A stretch of DNA of 64,000 nt from Rhodamnia argentea. Its lineage: Eukaryota > Streptophyta > Magnoliopsida > Myrtales > Myrtaceae. Each line of letters opens with the position of its first letter. Positions within the stretch are counted from its first letter, which is position 1. The translations under genes and the position numbers were made by a program. The notes below the pieces were generated by a model. That model was given only the letters and a program-made list of their open reading frames with translations, was not told the DNA's origin and did not search any database. The stretch covers positions 8,694,001 through 8,758,000 of the forward strand of contig NC_063152.1 in NCBI RefSeq assembly GCF_020921035.1. Direction: 5' to 3'. Below are positions 54,777-64,000 of this stretch, one piece after another.

Positions 54777-57700
54777 CTATTCGAAAGGATAATCAAAGAT
54801 AACCTCGGCATTTTTGGAAGCTCTTTGATATCTGAGTACGTTTCGGCTCGTGCCAAGTAGTTTCGACAGAACAGCAGCGTCAAGGCATTTTTGTCCGTGG
54901 CATGTGGGCAATTCAGTCTTGATAATCAACTTCTCCAGCACAAGTGCTTCCCCAAGAAGAAACTTAATCAGGGCGAGCAGATGTTTTGACCCAAAACTAT
55001 TAGCTCCAAAACCGATGATCTCAACTCTCTTGAGATGTTTTACCAAAAAGTCGAAGTTCCCCTTCCGTGATGGTAAAAAATCTCCTTCGTCAAAGTTAAA
55101 ACGTTCTGCAGATTCTTCAAAGAGGTCAAGCTGCACAAAGATACCCCATTTAAGAAACTTACTTCACATTAGAAGATGATCCACAAGGGAAAAAAATTCA
55201 TCTGCTAACTAAAATTTCAAACAAACAACCATCATTTGTCCACTGCACATGCTAGTTAGTTTTACTTTATATGCAGTACAGATCAATTGGATCTCTTAAA
55301 CTCGTCCATACCATATAACATCATCTCTCTCGAGGTGCTCATATTAGTTCAAGATCCTAATGTACATGGCAGCAAAAGAACCTTCTGTACATCAATGCAG
55401 GTTACTTTAAGACATGAAAAACAACAGCTTAATATTGCCCTGTACAAATGTTGAGCTGACTGACGGAGTTATAGGCAATTTTCAATTGCTAAAATAAATA
55501 CAGAGTTTGAGACTGATCATCTTTTTGTGCTTCCAAAGTTGTAAATCACTGTTTAAACATTCGTGCAAGAAAGAAGACAGCAGAAGAAGTGAACTGAACT
55601 ATCATAGCAAAGGAGCAAACCTGAAGGGGGAGGTCAGTCAGGACTATGTCTAATTTTTCCAGGCACTGTGAACTTTTTAGCAAGTATGCTATCCCGGGAA
55701 GGTCCCATTGACTAACTGGCCCATGTAGTATCAGGTTCTGACATTTGAAGAATGGAGAAGGCAGTCCTTCCAACTCCAAAAGGGACAGAATCTAAGCAGC
55801 GAGCAAGCAACAAAGAAAATATAATTAATATTTCTTTTCCTGTATTACATGAATAAAGAATAACAAAATTACGGTCCATCCAGACAATCTATCCTTTGAT
55901 CCTGTCTCCCAGCCAGGAAAAGAGCGATAGGAAACCACAAGCGGAAATAAAAAGTGCATCTCTTTACGAATCGACAGTATTTACATATGCTTCTCATGTA
56001 AAACTTGTGATCTTTGAATGATCTGAAAATTCTATTAGTTAGTTCCATGAGACATCAAACCTCGTTACTGACGGAAGTTTCCAAGTGAATCTGTCCATTG
56101 CCATTTTAAAATAATATGAGAAATCTCTGTAAGATATATTATCGAACAACAGCAAAATGTGACAAGAGACCATGATTTGGTTCTGCCAGCCTAAGATCCA
56201 TTATTCTGTCATATTTCCAGATAAATGACTTTTCTATATAAACTGAAAGAATGAATTGAAAAGGCACACCTTCAAATGATCTATTTATACATCTTTCTTT
56301 TTTTTTTTTTTTTTGCGAAAATCAAGCGTCTAATAATGTTGTGTTGAGTAGCATCCATAATAATTAACAATATCTAATGAATTGAAAAGGCACACCTTCA
56401 AATGATCTATTTATGCATCTTTTTTTTTTTTTTTTGCGAAAATCAAGCGTCTAATAATGTTGTGTTGAGTAGCATCCATAATAATTAACAAAATCTAATG
56501 AATTGAAAAGGCACACCTTCAAATGATCTATTTATGCATCTTTTTTTTTTTTTGCGAAAATCAAGCGTCTAATAATGTTGTGTTGAGTAGCATCCATAAT
56601 AATTAACAATATCTAATGGCATTCATTGTCCTCAACAGAGTGATCCCAGATCCATTTATTGGAAATTAAACAGAGGGAAGAAGCTCTGCAGTTCGCACAG
56701 TTCGCTATATGTTCTTAAATTATAATTTGAAACACTACCAGTAACTATTTATGCAGGCATTCACAATAATGCCGAGAATGCCACAGAGACCTGAGGTCAC
56801 TCGACCTGGGCAGCAAACATGACTAGACGGTGCTAATCACAGACACTTATAAAACGTAAAAATAATGAGCTCGTACCTGCAAGCACCAACCGCCAATGGT
56901 GATTGTAGGTACTCCGTGCAGCTTCTCAAAAAATCCCTTCACCAAGTCGCAGCACATCCTCTTTTTATCAGATACAAGAGTTCCAGTTCGAATTCGAATG
57001 GAAAAAACTAACTCAGCTTCAACCAAAGAAGATACATCGTCAAGTCTGAACATGGAATCATGATACCATCTGCCTAATACACGTAGTGACTGCAAATGCG
57101 GGGCCCAAATTCTATCCGGATTAGAGAACCAGCGATCGTTGAGTACCAACTCTTTCACGCTTGTTGAATCTATTATAATGTTCTTCACTCCTTTGCACCC
57201 GCGGAACTGAACGGACTCTAAAACAGGACTTCCACTGAAAATTCCCTCAAGTACATCATCACTCAACTCTGAATATTCGATCACCAAAGTCTTAAGACAT
57301 GGCCACCTAATAATCCCACCCAATGAGAAGCAGCACAAACTGACTTCCAGACGCGCCAACCAACTCAAGCTATACAGGAACTGCGGCAGTTCATACTTTA
57401 CCGGCGAGAAGAAAGACGGCCTCAGGTGGAGCTCCTCCACAGGGCGTCCCGCCGCGAAGCGAAGCCATAGGTCGACCTTGGGGCGGTCGGGCTCATCGTA
57501 CCTGAAGTCGGTGAGGTGGAATTTCTTCACCGTGGGCGAGGTGCACTGGCTCAGGACGCTGTCGACGAGGGACGGGAAGCCCAAGGTACCGATCTGTCCA
57601 TCGAAGACAAGGTCGGTGGTGGTGGTCCAAGTGGACCGCCAGCGCTTGGAGAGGACGCTGGTCTTGACGGCGTCTCGGAGGGGCAGAAACGAGAAGATGC

Positions 57701-57854
57701 GGTGGATCGCGGCGTCCGGCAAGGGGCTGATGAAATCCCTAGGGATACTGCTCCGTTTCAAAGGAGGAGGAGGATGTGGGTTTTGTTTGGTGCGATTCGG
57801 CCGGTCGCGGGAGGATTCGCGGTGGCAGGCGCCGTGCACGGAGGTCTCCGCCAT
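54777..57854 (-). CDS. F-box/LRR/FBD protein G (intact)
   Basis: Exons 57854-56877, 55791-55621 (171 nt) and 55130-54777, phase 0, give 500 residues. The N-terminus MAETSVHGACHRESS is shared with paralogues. The F-box is LPDAAIHRIFSFLPLRDAV with SVLSKRWRSTW. LRR blocks are LPQFLYSLSWLARLEVSLCC, GSPVLESVQFRGCKGV and VSSLVEAELVF. The FBD-type exon has GNFDFLVKHLKRVEIIGFGA and LLALIKFLLGEALVLEKLII. Predicted SCF substrate receptor. The first intron is long (1085 bp) because of three 120-bp tandem repeats. It ends PFE and stop, slightly shorter than A and C. Confidence 0.9.
56250..56616. repeat. Three tandem repeats of about 120 bp in intron 1 of F-box G
   Basis: Units start AATGAATTGAAAAGGCACAC at 56250, 56376 and 56497 and include a T-tract of variable length (the main difference between copies) and GCGAAAATCAAGCGTC. 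Near-identity of the units indicates recent amplification. Confidence 0.95.
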
Positions 57855-57939
57855 CGATTAAAAATTCTAGGGCTTCTGCGGTCGTTCCCCGAGTTTCCCT
57901 TGTCCTTTAATGCTCCTTTTATACTTACCCTATTTTAGT

Positions 57940-58270
57940 GGCAATGTGAAAAAAGATATATATATATATATTGCCGACTGTGGAAAAAGAGTTGGAGAAC
58001 CAAAATTAAACTCAAAGAAAAAATAATTGTCGTAAGGAAGAAGAAGAAAAGAAAAATCGAAAAAAGGGAAAAAGCAAAGGGAAGAAAACAGACTTTTGGT
58101 TCTCCTAAATTGAGGTAAATGTGAAATGGGGTGCCGACTTGGTATCTCTTTATTAAATAAAAAAATAATTCGAGATAAATGTTCCACAACATATCAATTT
58201 GAAATTTACGATGGAATTGACTCTTGAAGTAACATCCACCACGGTTTTGCTTGGCGGACGAAGCCAATAG
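57940..58270. other. Upstream DNA of F-box G
   Basis: Contains a short (TA)n tract near 57957-57970. 58110-58220 matches 51230-51330 ('GGTAAATGTGAAATGGGGTGCCG'), which borders another F-box relic. No gene. Confidence 0.5.
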
Positions 58271-58279
58271 AAAAAAGTA

Positions 58280-58640
58280 GGTCGGTGGCGGCGGTCCAGG
58301 TGAATAGCCGCTACTTGGAGAAGACGTATAGGTCTCGACGGCGTCTTCGATGAGCAAGGAGGAGGGGAGACGTTACGAACTAGGCCGTCAGGCAAAGGCA
58401 TTGATGAAATCGTTGGAGGTTCTTCGCTTTGTCTCGAAGTCGGGAGGAGGAAATCGGTTTCACTCTATGCATTTTGGTCATCCGCCGAAGAATTTGCTTT
58501 GGATCACTCCGTGCGTGGGGAAAGCTCCAGGCCATGGATATCATCCACTTCCGGGGTTTTTTCGTGAATTTTGCCGCCAAAAGAGCTTTGAAGTTGGAGG
58601 TTTTGTACTCGGATGGCGAGCAAGCAACTAAAAGACGGGA
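58280..58640 (-). pseudogene. F-box N-terminal relic
   Basis: The minus-strand ATG at 58535 gives MAWSFPHARSDPKQILRR, positionally equivalent to the MAETSVHG start. It decays through the F-box to the STWTT equivalent near 58285. It shares its leader (58540-58690) with the relics at 40.7 and 51.5 kb. Confidence 0.6.
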
Positions 58641-58928
58641 TCTATTTAGACGATAAGCTTGTTTCATTTGATGAAGAGACCTTTGCAATAAGACTACTCT
58701 CGCAGAGGAAAATGAACCTCATGGACATAGACACCGACTAGAATAAAAAGTCTTAAGCAATCTCAAATCTTAGCAAGAGATGTTTTGATTTTTGTTTTTA
58801 TTAAATTTGTAAGTTGCGTCTATTAATTATTGGAATATACGCTTCCATGGTTTCATTTGGCATTTTCATTTCAACACGACATGATACGAAATGCGACACT
58901 TAATTTCTCAAAAAAGTAGAGAATTCCG

Positions 58929-59245
58929 ACACGTTGGGACACGTTACGTGTTAAATATGTGTTTGTATATATATATAAGGTCAATTATTATGTATTATAA
59001 AAATATCAGCAATGAGTTTCTTCTTCTTGATTCAAGATTTTTTTTTGTACATTGATATATAACTTAAGTATATATATTTTTGATAAATTTATATTTTGAT
59101 CCCCGAAATTGCATAAAATTGACTGTGTGTCGATGCGGACGTGTCGCTGGCGTGTATAGAGCGCCGATCGGGTATTGGTTGCATGTCGGAGAGTGTCGGA
59201 CGCACACAAAGGCCTTGGGCGGTTGTCGGTGCTTTCTAGCCAGCA
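58929..59245. repeat. Repeat with ACACGTTGGGACACG and TGTCGGTGCT ends
   Basis: The longest copy of a repeat whose fragments occur at about 1950-2055, 2723-2760 and 3365-3440. The left end is CCGACACGTTGGGACACGTT, the right part is GTCGGAGAGTGTCGG and TGTCGGTGCTTTCTAG. It could be a short transposable element; class not determined. Confidence 0.5.
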
Positions 59246-59486
59246 ACAACCATATAGACGCAAATTTTTTATCCGCTGTTGTAGATTGGCCGTAACAATG
59301 ATATTTCATAGCTTTTTGGGAATTATTATTTCGTACTATTTAGACATGTCTCCATCGTCATCCAAAGTTCAGAACGCGCGTTTTCCCTTTTTAAATTTTG
59401 AAGAAAATCCCGAAGATTTTATGGGGATTTTAGTCTCTGTACTGATCAGAAGTAGAACTTATGTAGTCGTCTCTTGTCGTTTTGCC

Positions 59487-59495
59487 AAACCCTAA
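59487..59495 (+). promoter_or_regulatory. Telo-box-like motif upstream of F-box H
   Basis: AAACCCTAA, the plant telo-box core, lies about 55 bases upstream of the ATG at 59550. A short motif, so chance occurrence is possible. Confidence 0.35.
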
Positions 59496-59549
59496 ACGCT
59501 TCATTGTCGTGGCGCAGCCAGCGGCAAAAGCTGGACGAATCCTCCATAC

Positions 59550-61569
59550 ATGGACAGGATCGAACTACCGCGTCCTTCTTCTGATCAAGATGAAACCCGA
59601 GAGCCAATGGATTACATCAGCCAATTGCCTGACGCCATCATCCTTCATATCTTCTCCTTCTTGACCACAACAGAATCCATCAAAACCGGTGTCTTGTCCA
59701 AGCGATGGCGTTCCACTTGGACCTCTAATCCATATATTACTTTCTCTTTACCGGTCGACAAAAGGCCGAAACGGAACTCCAGGAACTTCGTACATTTCAC
59801 AGAAGCTTTCACAGACACGGTACTGTCATTCTGGACCACAACTAAGGTAAAAAGGTTGCTCTTTGACGTTCCTTTCCATGCCTCGATGCAGTCGAGCATT
59901 GATAGGTTGCTCCAATTTGCTGTCCGGCACAACTCCGAAGAGTTGTCGATGACCCTGTCTAGTTGGCCACTCATCGTCTATGTGTTGCCGCATTTCTTGT
60001 TCCGCTGCACCACGCTAGTAAGTTTTCGCGTGATCTGTTGCTGTTTTCTCATGATTGGCGCTGTGAACTGGTCTTCGCTGAAGATGTTGCGCATTGAATT
60101 TGCGGACTTCGATGATGATGCGATGATGAGACTGTTGAGTGGCAGTCCTGTTCTAGAGTCACTTGAGTTGAAATTCTGCCAGGGGTTCAAGCACATTAGA
60201 GTTGAATCAAGAGCTTTGAAAGAGTTGGTGATCGATTCTCACGGGACGCGAAGCTTAATCCTGGAAATTTGGGCTCCTTATCTTCTCAAATTACGCCTAG
60301 TGGGCAATTCTGTGGGGGCAGGGTTCAAAGTACATGAGGTATCTTCCTTGGTTGAGGCCGATTTAAATTTCAACTTGACTTATGCACTCGATGCATTCGG
60401 TCGGGTTCATGCTCATGGTGATCTTGTCAAAGGGCTTCTCCAGAGGCTGCATCATGTCACGAAGTTGGTGATGGGGAGCTGGTGCCTTCAGGTGCCAATT
60501 TGTTTAATTTTAAGCCTGGATTCGGATTGATTGGTGTATTGTTTGTTGGCTTGATGATACCATGCTCTTAAACTGTTCAATGAAATATTGTCATCTTATT
60601 CGGTTCAGCAAAACATTAAAACTTTGATACGACCAAAATCTGATGTCCCATAAGGAAAATTTCTTAAGAAGCATCTGCTGGTCGCATGCTCATTTTTTGG
60701 GTCTGTCTGCTGTTGTGAGAGAGCATGTCTTATGTATGATCCTGTTTAATGCTTGAACTACGACTGACATGCTTAGGTGCTGTCGCTAATGGACGCGAGA
60801 GAATTGCTTCTTCCATCCTTTGAATGTCAGCATCTGACGTTCCTCATTGTAGCGGACCATAAGGGAGTTCCCGGTCTAGCAAAAATACTCGAAAGTTCGC
60901 CATGCTTGGAGAAGTTATTCTTACAACTGACTTGCAAACATAGTAGTTCTTGGGTACGAAACTGCTAGAACCTTCTCAATTCAGTTCTAACACTAGATTT
61001 GCATGCACATATATAGGTTGTGAATTTCAGCCCTAGGGCAGATATAAACCAGTTATTTCTTTTCTTCTTGAGAGTGAAAATCGTGTTTTGTACCTCTTTC
61101 ATTTTAATTGACATTCCAGGTTCTCCATTGACATCATGTTAAACCTCGATACTTCTTTGTCTCAGTTCCAATTGTAGGGCCCGTTGCTTGTCCTAATGTC
61201 TTATATTTGCATACTAAGTCCTTGCAGAATCTTGGCCTTCCCAACTTTGATGCAGAAGAATTCTGGAATTCTCCAAAGCGAAGGATCTACCGGCGTCTGA
61301 CGCATGTCAAGGTTGTCGATCCTGGTGCCAATTTGTCGGCATGGGAACCTACTCTTTCCATGCTCAAGTTTCTCCTCCAGAATGCACCCAGTTTGGATGA
61401 AATAGCGATCAACAGTGCCAATTCCATCCCGTCCAAGGCGATTGATCCATGGGTGCTGCTCGAAGTTGCCCGGATAATTCTGTCGCACGCAAGGTGTTCT
61501 CCGAGCGCGAAGGTCATTCTTAAGTATCTTTCCCAGGGATGTCCTTCTAAACGCGCGCGTAAATCCTGA
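59550..61569 (+). CDS. F-box/LRR/FBD protein H (intact, divergent)
   Basis: Exons 59550-60491, 60777-60953 (177 nt) and 61228-61569, phase 0, give 486 residues. The F-box is LPDAIILHIFSFLTTTESI with GVLSKRWRSTW. LRR blocks are LPHFLFRCTTLVSFRVICCC, GSPVLESLELKFCQGF and VSSLVEADLNF. The FBD-type exon has RLTHVKVVDPGAN, LSMLKFLLQNAPSLDEIAI and SPSAKVILKYLS. The architecture is that of A, C and G, but the N-terminus (MDRIELPRPSSD) and much of the sequence differ and the strand is opposite, so it is an older paralogue. Predicted SCF substrate receptor. Confidence 0.9.
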
Positions 61570-63325
61570 TTTGTTCATCACCACCTATGACGGCTTTTCC
61601 TCGTTTAGTGACTCCGGAATTTTAGCCTAACATTTACTGGAGTTCCGGTTACGTGCATTTGAAATATCATCCCTTTGTGCTTGTCCAACTAGACTTGTGG
61701 CTCAGCTTACTATCGTTTCATCAAGTGTGTGTCCGTCTCAAAAAACGGCTAGTTTGGCTGTTTATCTCAGTGAATAGCACAGGTTTACAAGCACACTCTC
61801 TTGTCTTGCACCAACAGCCCAAAGATTTTATACTTCGAGTTCTTTATGCAAGCATGCAATCGGTCTACTTCATGATGCGTACGTAGATGACTAACTAGAG
61901 GTTCTATGTTCTTCACTCTCTTTCGTCCATCCTCTCCACCATAGCCGTTGCTACACTTGCCACTCGCCCACCTCCGCATCCGACCATACCCCGAGTCGCG
62001 TCACCTTCAAATTAAGGCTGGCAATTTTCGACATGGTATGTCTACACGATACAAAAGTAAGCATGTTCAGATGAAGTTTAATAAATTTCATGTCATGAAT
62101 GGGACAACCGGTTTAGTTACTAATAATGAACATGTTGTTCAAGGACTGAGCCTCTCTATGTTGTTATCATATTCTTAGATACCTTTAATTAAACAAGTTA
62201 ACATTTACGTGAAGAACAGGAAATATGGGAAAAGATTGAAAGAGAAGGGAAGCTCGCATAGTTTTGGTATTCCATTCGTGCACTAATCACCATTGAGAAG
62301 ACGTGATAAAATTATCTCAAGACAGTAACCAAACGATCGATGAACATGTAAATCAAATATATGTTATCTTTGTATTAGATGCACCTAATCTTAACATTCA
62401 CTAATGAACTGCCATAAAGCCCTAAATGCCATGTGTGCTATGCTATAATGAATTAAGTATGTGCAATGGCATGAAATTAACCCCTAAAGCTAATGAAATT
62501 ATATGTCATGAATGCTATGACATGAGATAGAATTAATAAGGGATTAATCTTATGATTCAAGTAATATGAGATTTTTTTTTTGTATTTTTCTTCTCTATGA
62601 AAACAGTAAATTATTCCATTGGAATCCACATGTCAGCTAATGAACTTGTCATTAAGTGAGCAATAATTTAATGATGCAACACCAATTAAATTTTTTCGTC
62701 CGTTCTTTCATGACACATGAGACGCAATTTGAAAACGCTATCTATACGGAATGCTTATTGCATGTTAATCCTAAGACACGTTGCCCTCTAATGACATGCA
62801 AAAATTGATAAACACTTGTGATGTTGGAGAATTCGAGTTATCTTTTACAAGAAAATTGTGATGTTAAAGAATCCCACAAGAGCAAAGCACGGTGGCCGCG
62901 GAGATGAGTTTTTACTTCAAAAACAAAAAAGCCCCACAAATTTTTATCTTCATGCTACAATTCACGAGCCAACACGCAAGATTCTCAAGTTTCACAATCC
63001 AAAGTCCATTTGCCTTTTATGTTATGCTATCTTTGTGTTCCTCTGCTAACAGAATTTTCTTCGTAAAAGAACTTTTTTTAGGTTATTTTCGGTATAAGAA
63101 CATAAAAGTGTCAAAAGTTTCATAAGACGTTCATGTTGATATCAAAAGTATTTTTCGGATCACTTGAGTGTCACTTGAAAAAATGATCAGTTAAATGCCA
63201 ACTCCAATTTGGGTTGCTGAAAATATGACGTGGCCATATTTTTTTAATACGTGGCTTGCCGGCAATGCCCGGTCAACATACATGCCCATAAATGACGTTA
63301 TCTACACGTTTTTTCCCAAAATATA
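61570..63325. other. Intergenic DNA without recognised genes
   Basis: AT-rich, with only short open frames lacking recognisable domains. 61570-61900 is the likely 3' region of F-box H. Confidence 0.5.
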
Positions 63326-63329
63326 GACC

Positions 63330-64000
63330 TCTCTTTTTCTCTTTCTTTCTACCTAATCACCATTTATTCTAGTTTCTTCAAAATTCAAGTTGATTTCATC
63401 AATTAGTTATCGATTCTCGATTTGGTATCTATCTTTTTTTTTTCTATTCAATCCTATTTCCTATCCTTTTTTAAACACCCTGCCTTATCCTTCAATTTTT
63501 TTTTTTTTTGGTAAGGATTATCCTTCAATTTTTTCGTTTATACTTTTCCTAATTTTGTGGCCAAAAATTTTTTTATCAGAATTTTTCTCTTTCTAGTAAT
63601 TCATGCAAGCGTAACTAAATAAAGAATCTCATTGCGAAAATAAATTTGAAGATCTCGACGTTGAAAAAGAGTTGGAGCACCACAACTAAAATTTCTGCTT
63701 AGAGAAACAAGTATTAAGGGATCGACTTACGCTGTGCACTAACCTGCTCGATATTTTTTCTTATTTTTTTTTCCCAAAATGCATGTTCATAAAACATTTA
63801 GAATAGAAAATTTTTAATTTTGGCTTAGTCAGCTCAGCCCTCTTTTTGAGTTAGGGAGAGAGCGAGAGCCCCTGAGCCTTTGATTCACGAAATGAATGAG
63901 CAGGGGCGTAAATAATAATCTTATGAAGATAAACTAAGCTCGGAACAAATACGGGAAAGATTACTTCTAGTCGTTTCACAAGATGATCTAAGAATAACAT
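63330..64000. repeat. Duplicate of the flank upstream of F-box F
   Basis: Aligns with 52610-53240 in the same orientation (pyrimidine-rich start, 'AAACACCCTGCCTTATCCTT', 'TTTTTGAGTTAG', 'GATGATCTAAGAATAA'). In 52.5 kb this flank leads from an F-box start; here the equivalent position (about 63.3 kb) has none, so only the flank was duplicated or the gene was lost. Confidence 0.65.

Noticed and set aside
57478..57938. Long plus-strand frames over the first exons of the F-box genes (also 28766-29123, 43082-43633, 52313-52689)
   Set aside because: They are antisense shadows of the GC-rich conserved F-box exon; the same shadow appears over every copy and has no domain.
59006..59309. Minus- and plus-strand frames in 59.0-59.3 kb
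   Set aside because: They overlap the TGTCGGTGCT repeat, which also occurs as fragments at 2-3.4 kb.
1..64000. CRISPR arrays, operons or phage-like modules
   Set aside because: No regular short repeats with unique spacers; all tandem arrays seen are TE- or intron-type repeats, and genes have plant introns.

Overview
The window is nuclear DNA of a flowering plant, almost certainly a eudicot: it has GT-AG introns, an AT-rich background, a TIR-type NBS-LRR relic, tandem F-box/LRR/FBD genes, Mutator-like (MULE), copia, SINE and MITE elements, and a plastid-derived tRNA relic. A woody eudicot such as a Myrtaceae species would fit, but that is an impression and is not proven here.

Layout. 1-9.5 kb: a possible 5' UTR exon leaving on the left, a Pack-MULE-like element, an NBS-LRR pseudogene cut at its P-loop, and a minus-strand hnRNP U-like (SPRY + P-loop kinase) gene broken by frameshifts and a lost 3' end. 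9.7-16.4 kb: a complete 6.7-kb MULE with long TIRs and a perfect 9-bp target duplication. Its mudrA-type transposase is spoiled by one stop codon, and it carries exon pieces of other genes, including a dienelactone hydrolase exon. 17.4-25 kb: a WD40 gene of the WRAP53/TCAB1 (telomerase Cajal-body protein) family with two in-frame stops and no ATG where its paralogue has one, followed by a more decayed second copy. 26.9-61.6 kb: a cluster of F-box/LRR/FBD genes. Four look intact (26.9-29.1, 41.4-43.6, 54.8-57.9 and 59.6-61.6 kb). Four are broken or partial (31.6-33.5, 38.7-39.5, 48.0-49.0 and 52.3-52.6 kb), and there are several short degenerate N-terminal relics. A third WRAP53-like copy (33.5-36.6 kb) is fused to one broken F-box gene. 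61.6-64 kb is AT-rich; its last 0.67 kb duplicates the upstream flank of the 52.5-kb F-box fragment.

How it fits together. The intact F-box genes share one architecture: a long first exon (F-box plus start of the LRR), a middle exon of 171-177 nt, and an FBD exon. They would encode substrate receptors of SCF ubiquitin ligases; targets cannot be read from sequence. The WRAP53-like and F-box genes appear to have been duplicated together as blocks, then cut by deletions, an inversion and TE insertions. A recurring theme is gene capture: three MULE-type elements carry fragments of unrelated host genes (dienelactone hydrolase and an unidentified gene; a LEA_6-like gene; mitochondrial complex I NDUFB8). 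I found no CRISPR array, operon or other prokaryotic system and no clearly new defence or biosynthetic system. The most notable points are the gene-capturing MULEs, the dying WRAP53/TCAB1 copies and the F-box birth-and-death cluster.
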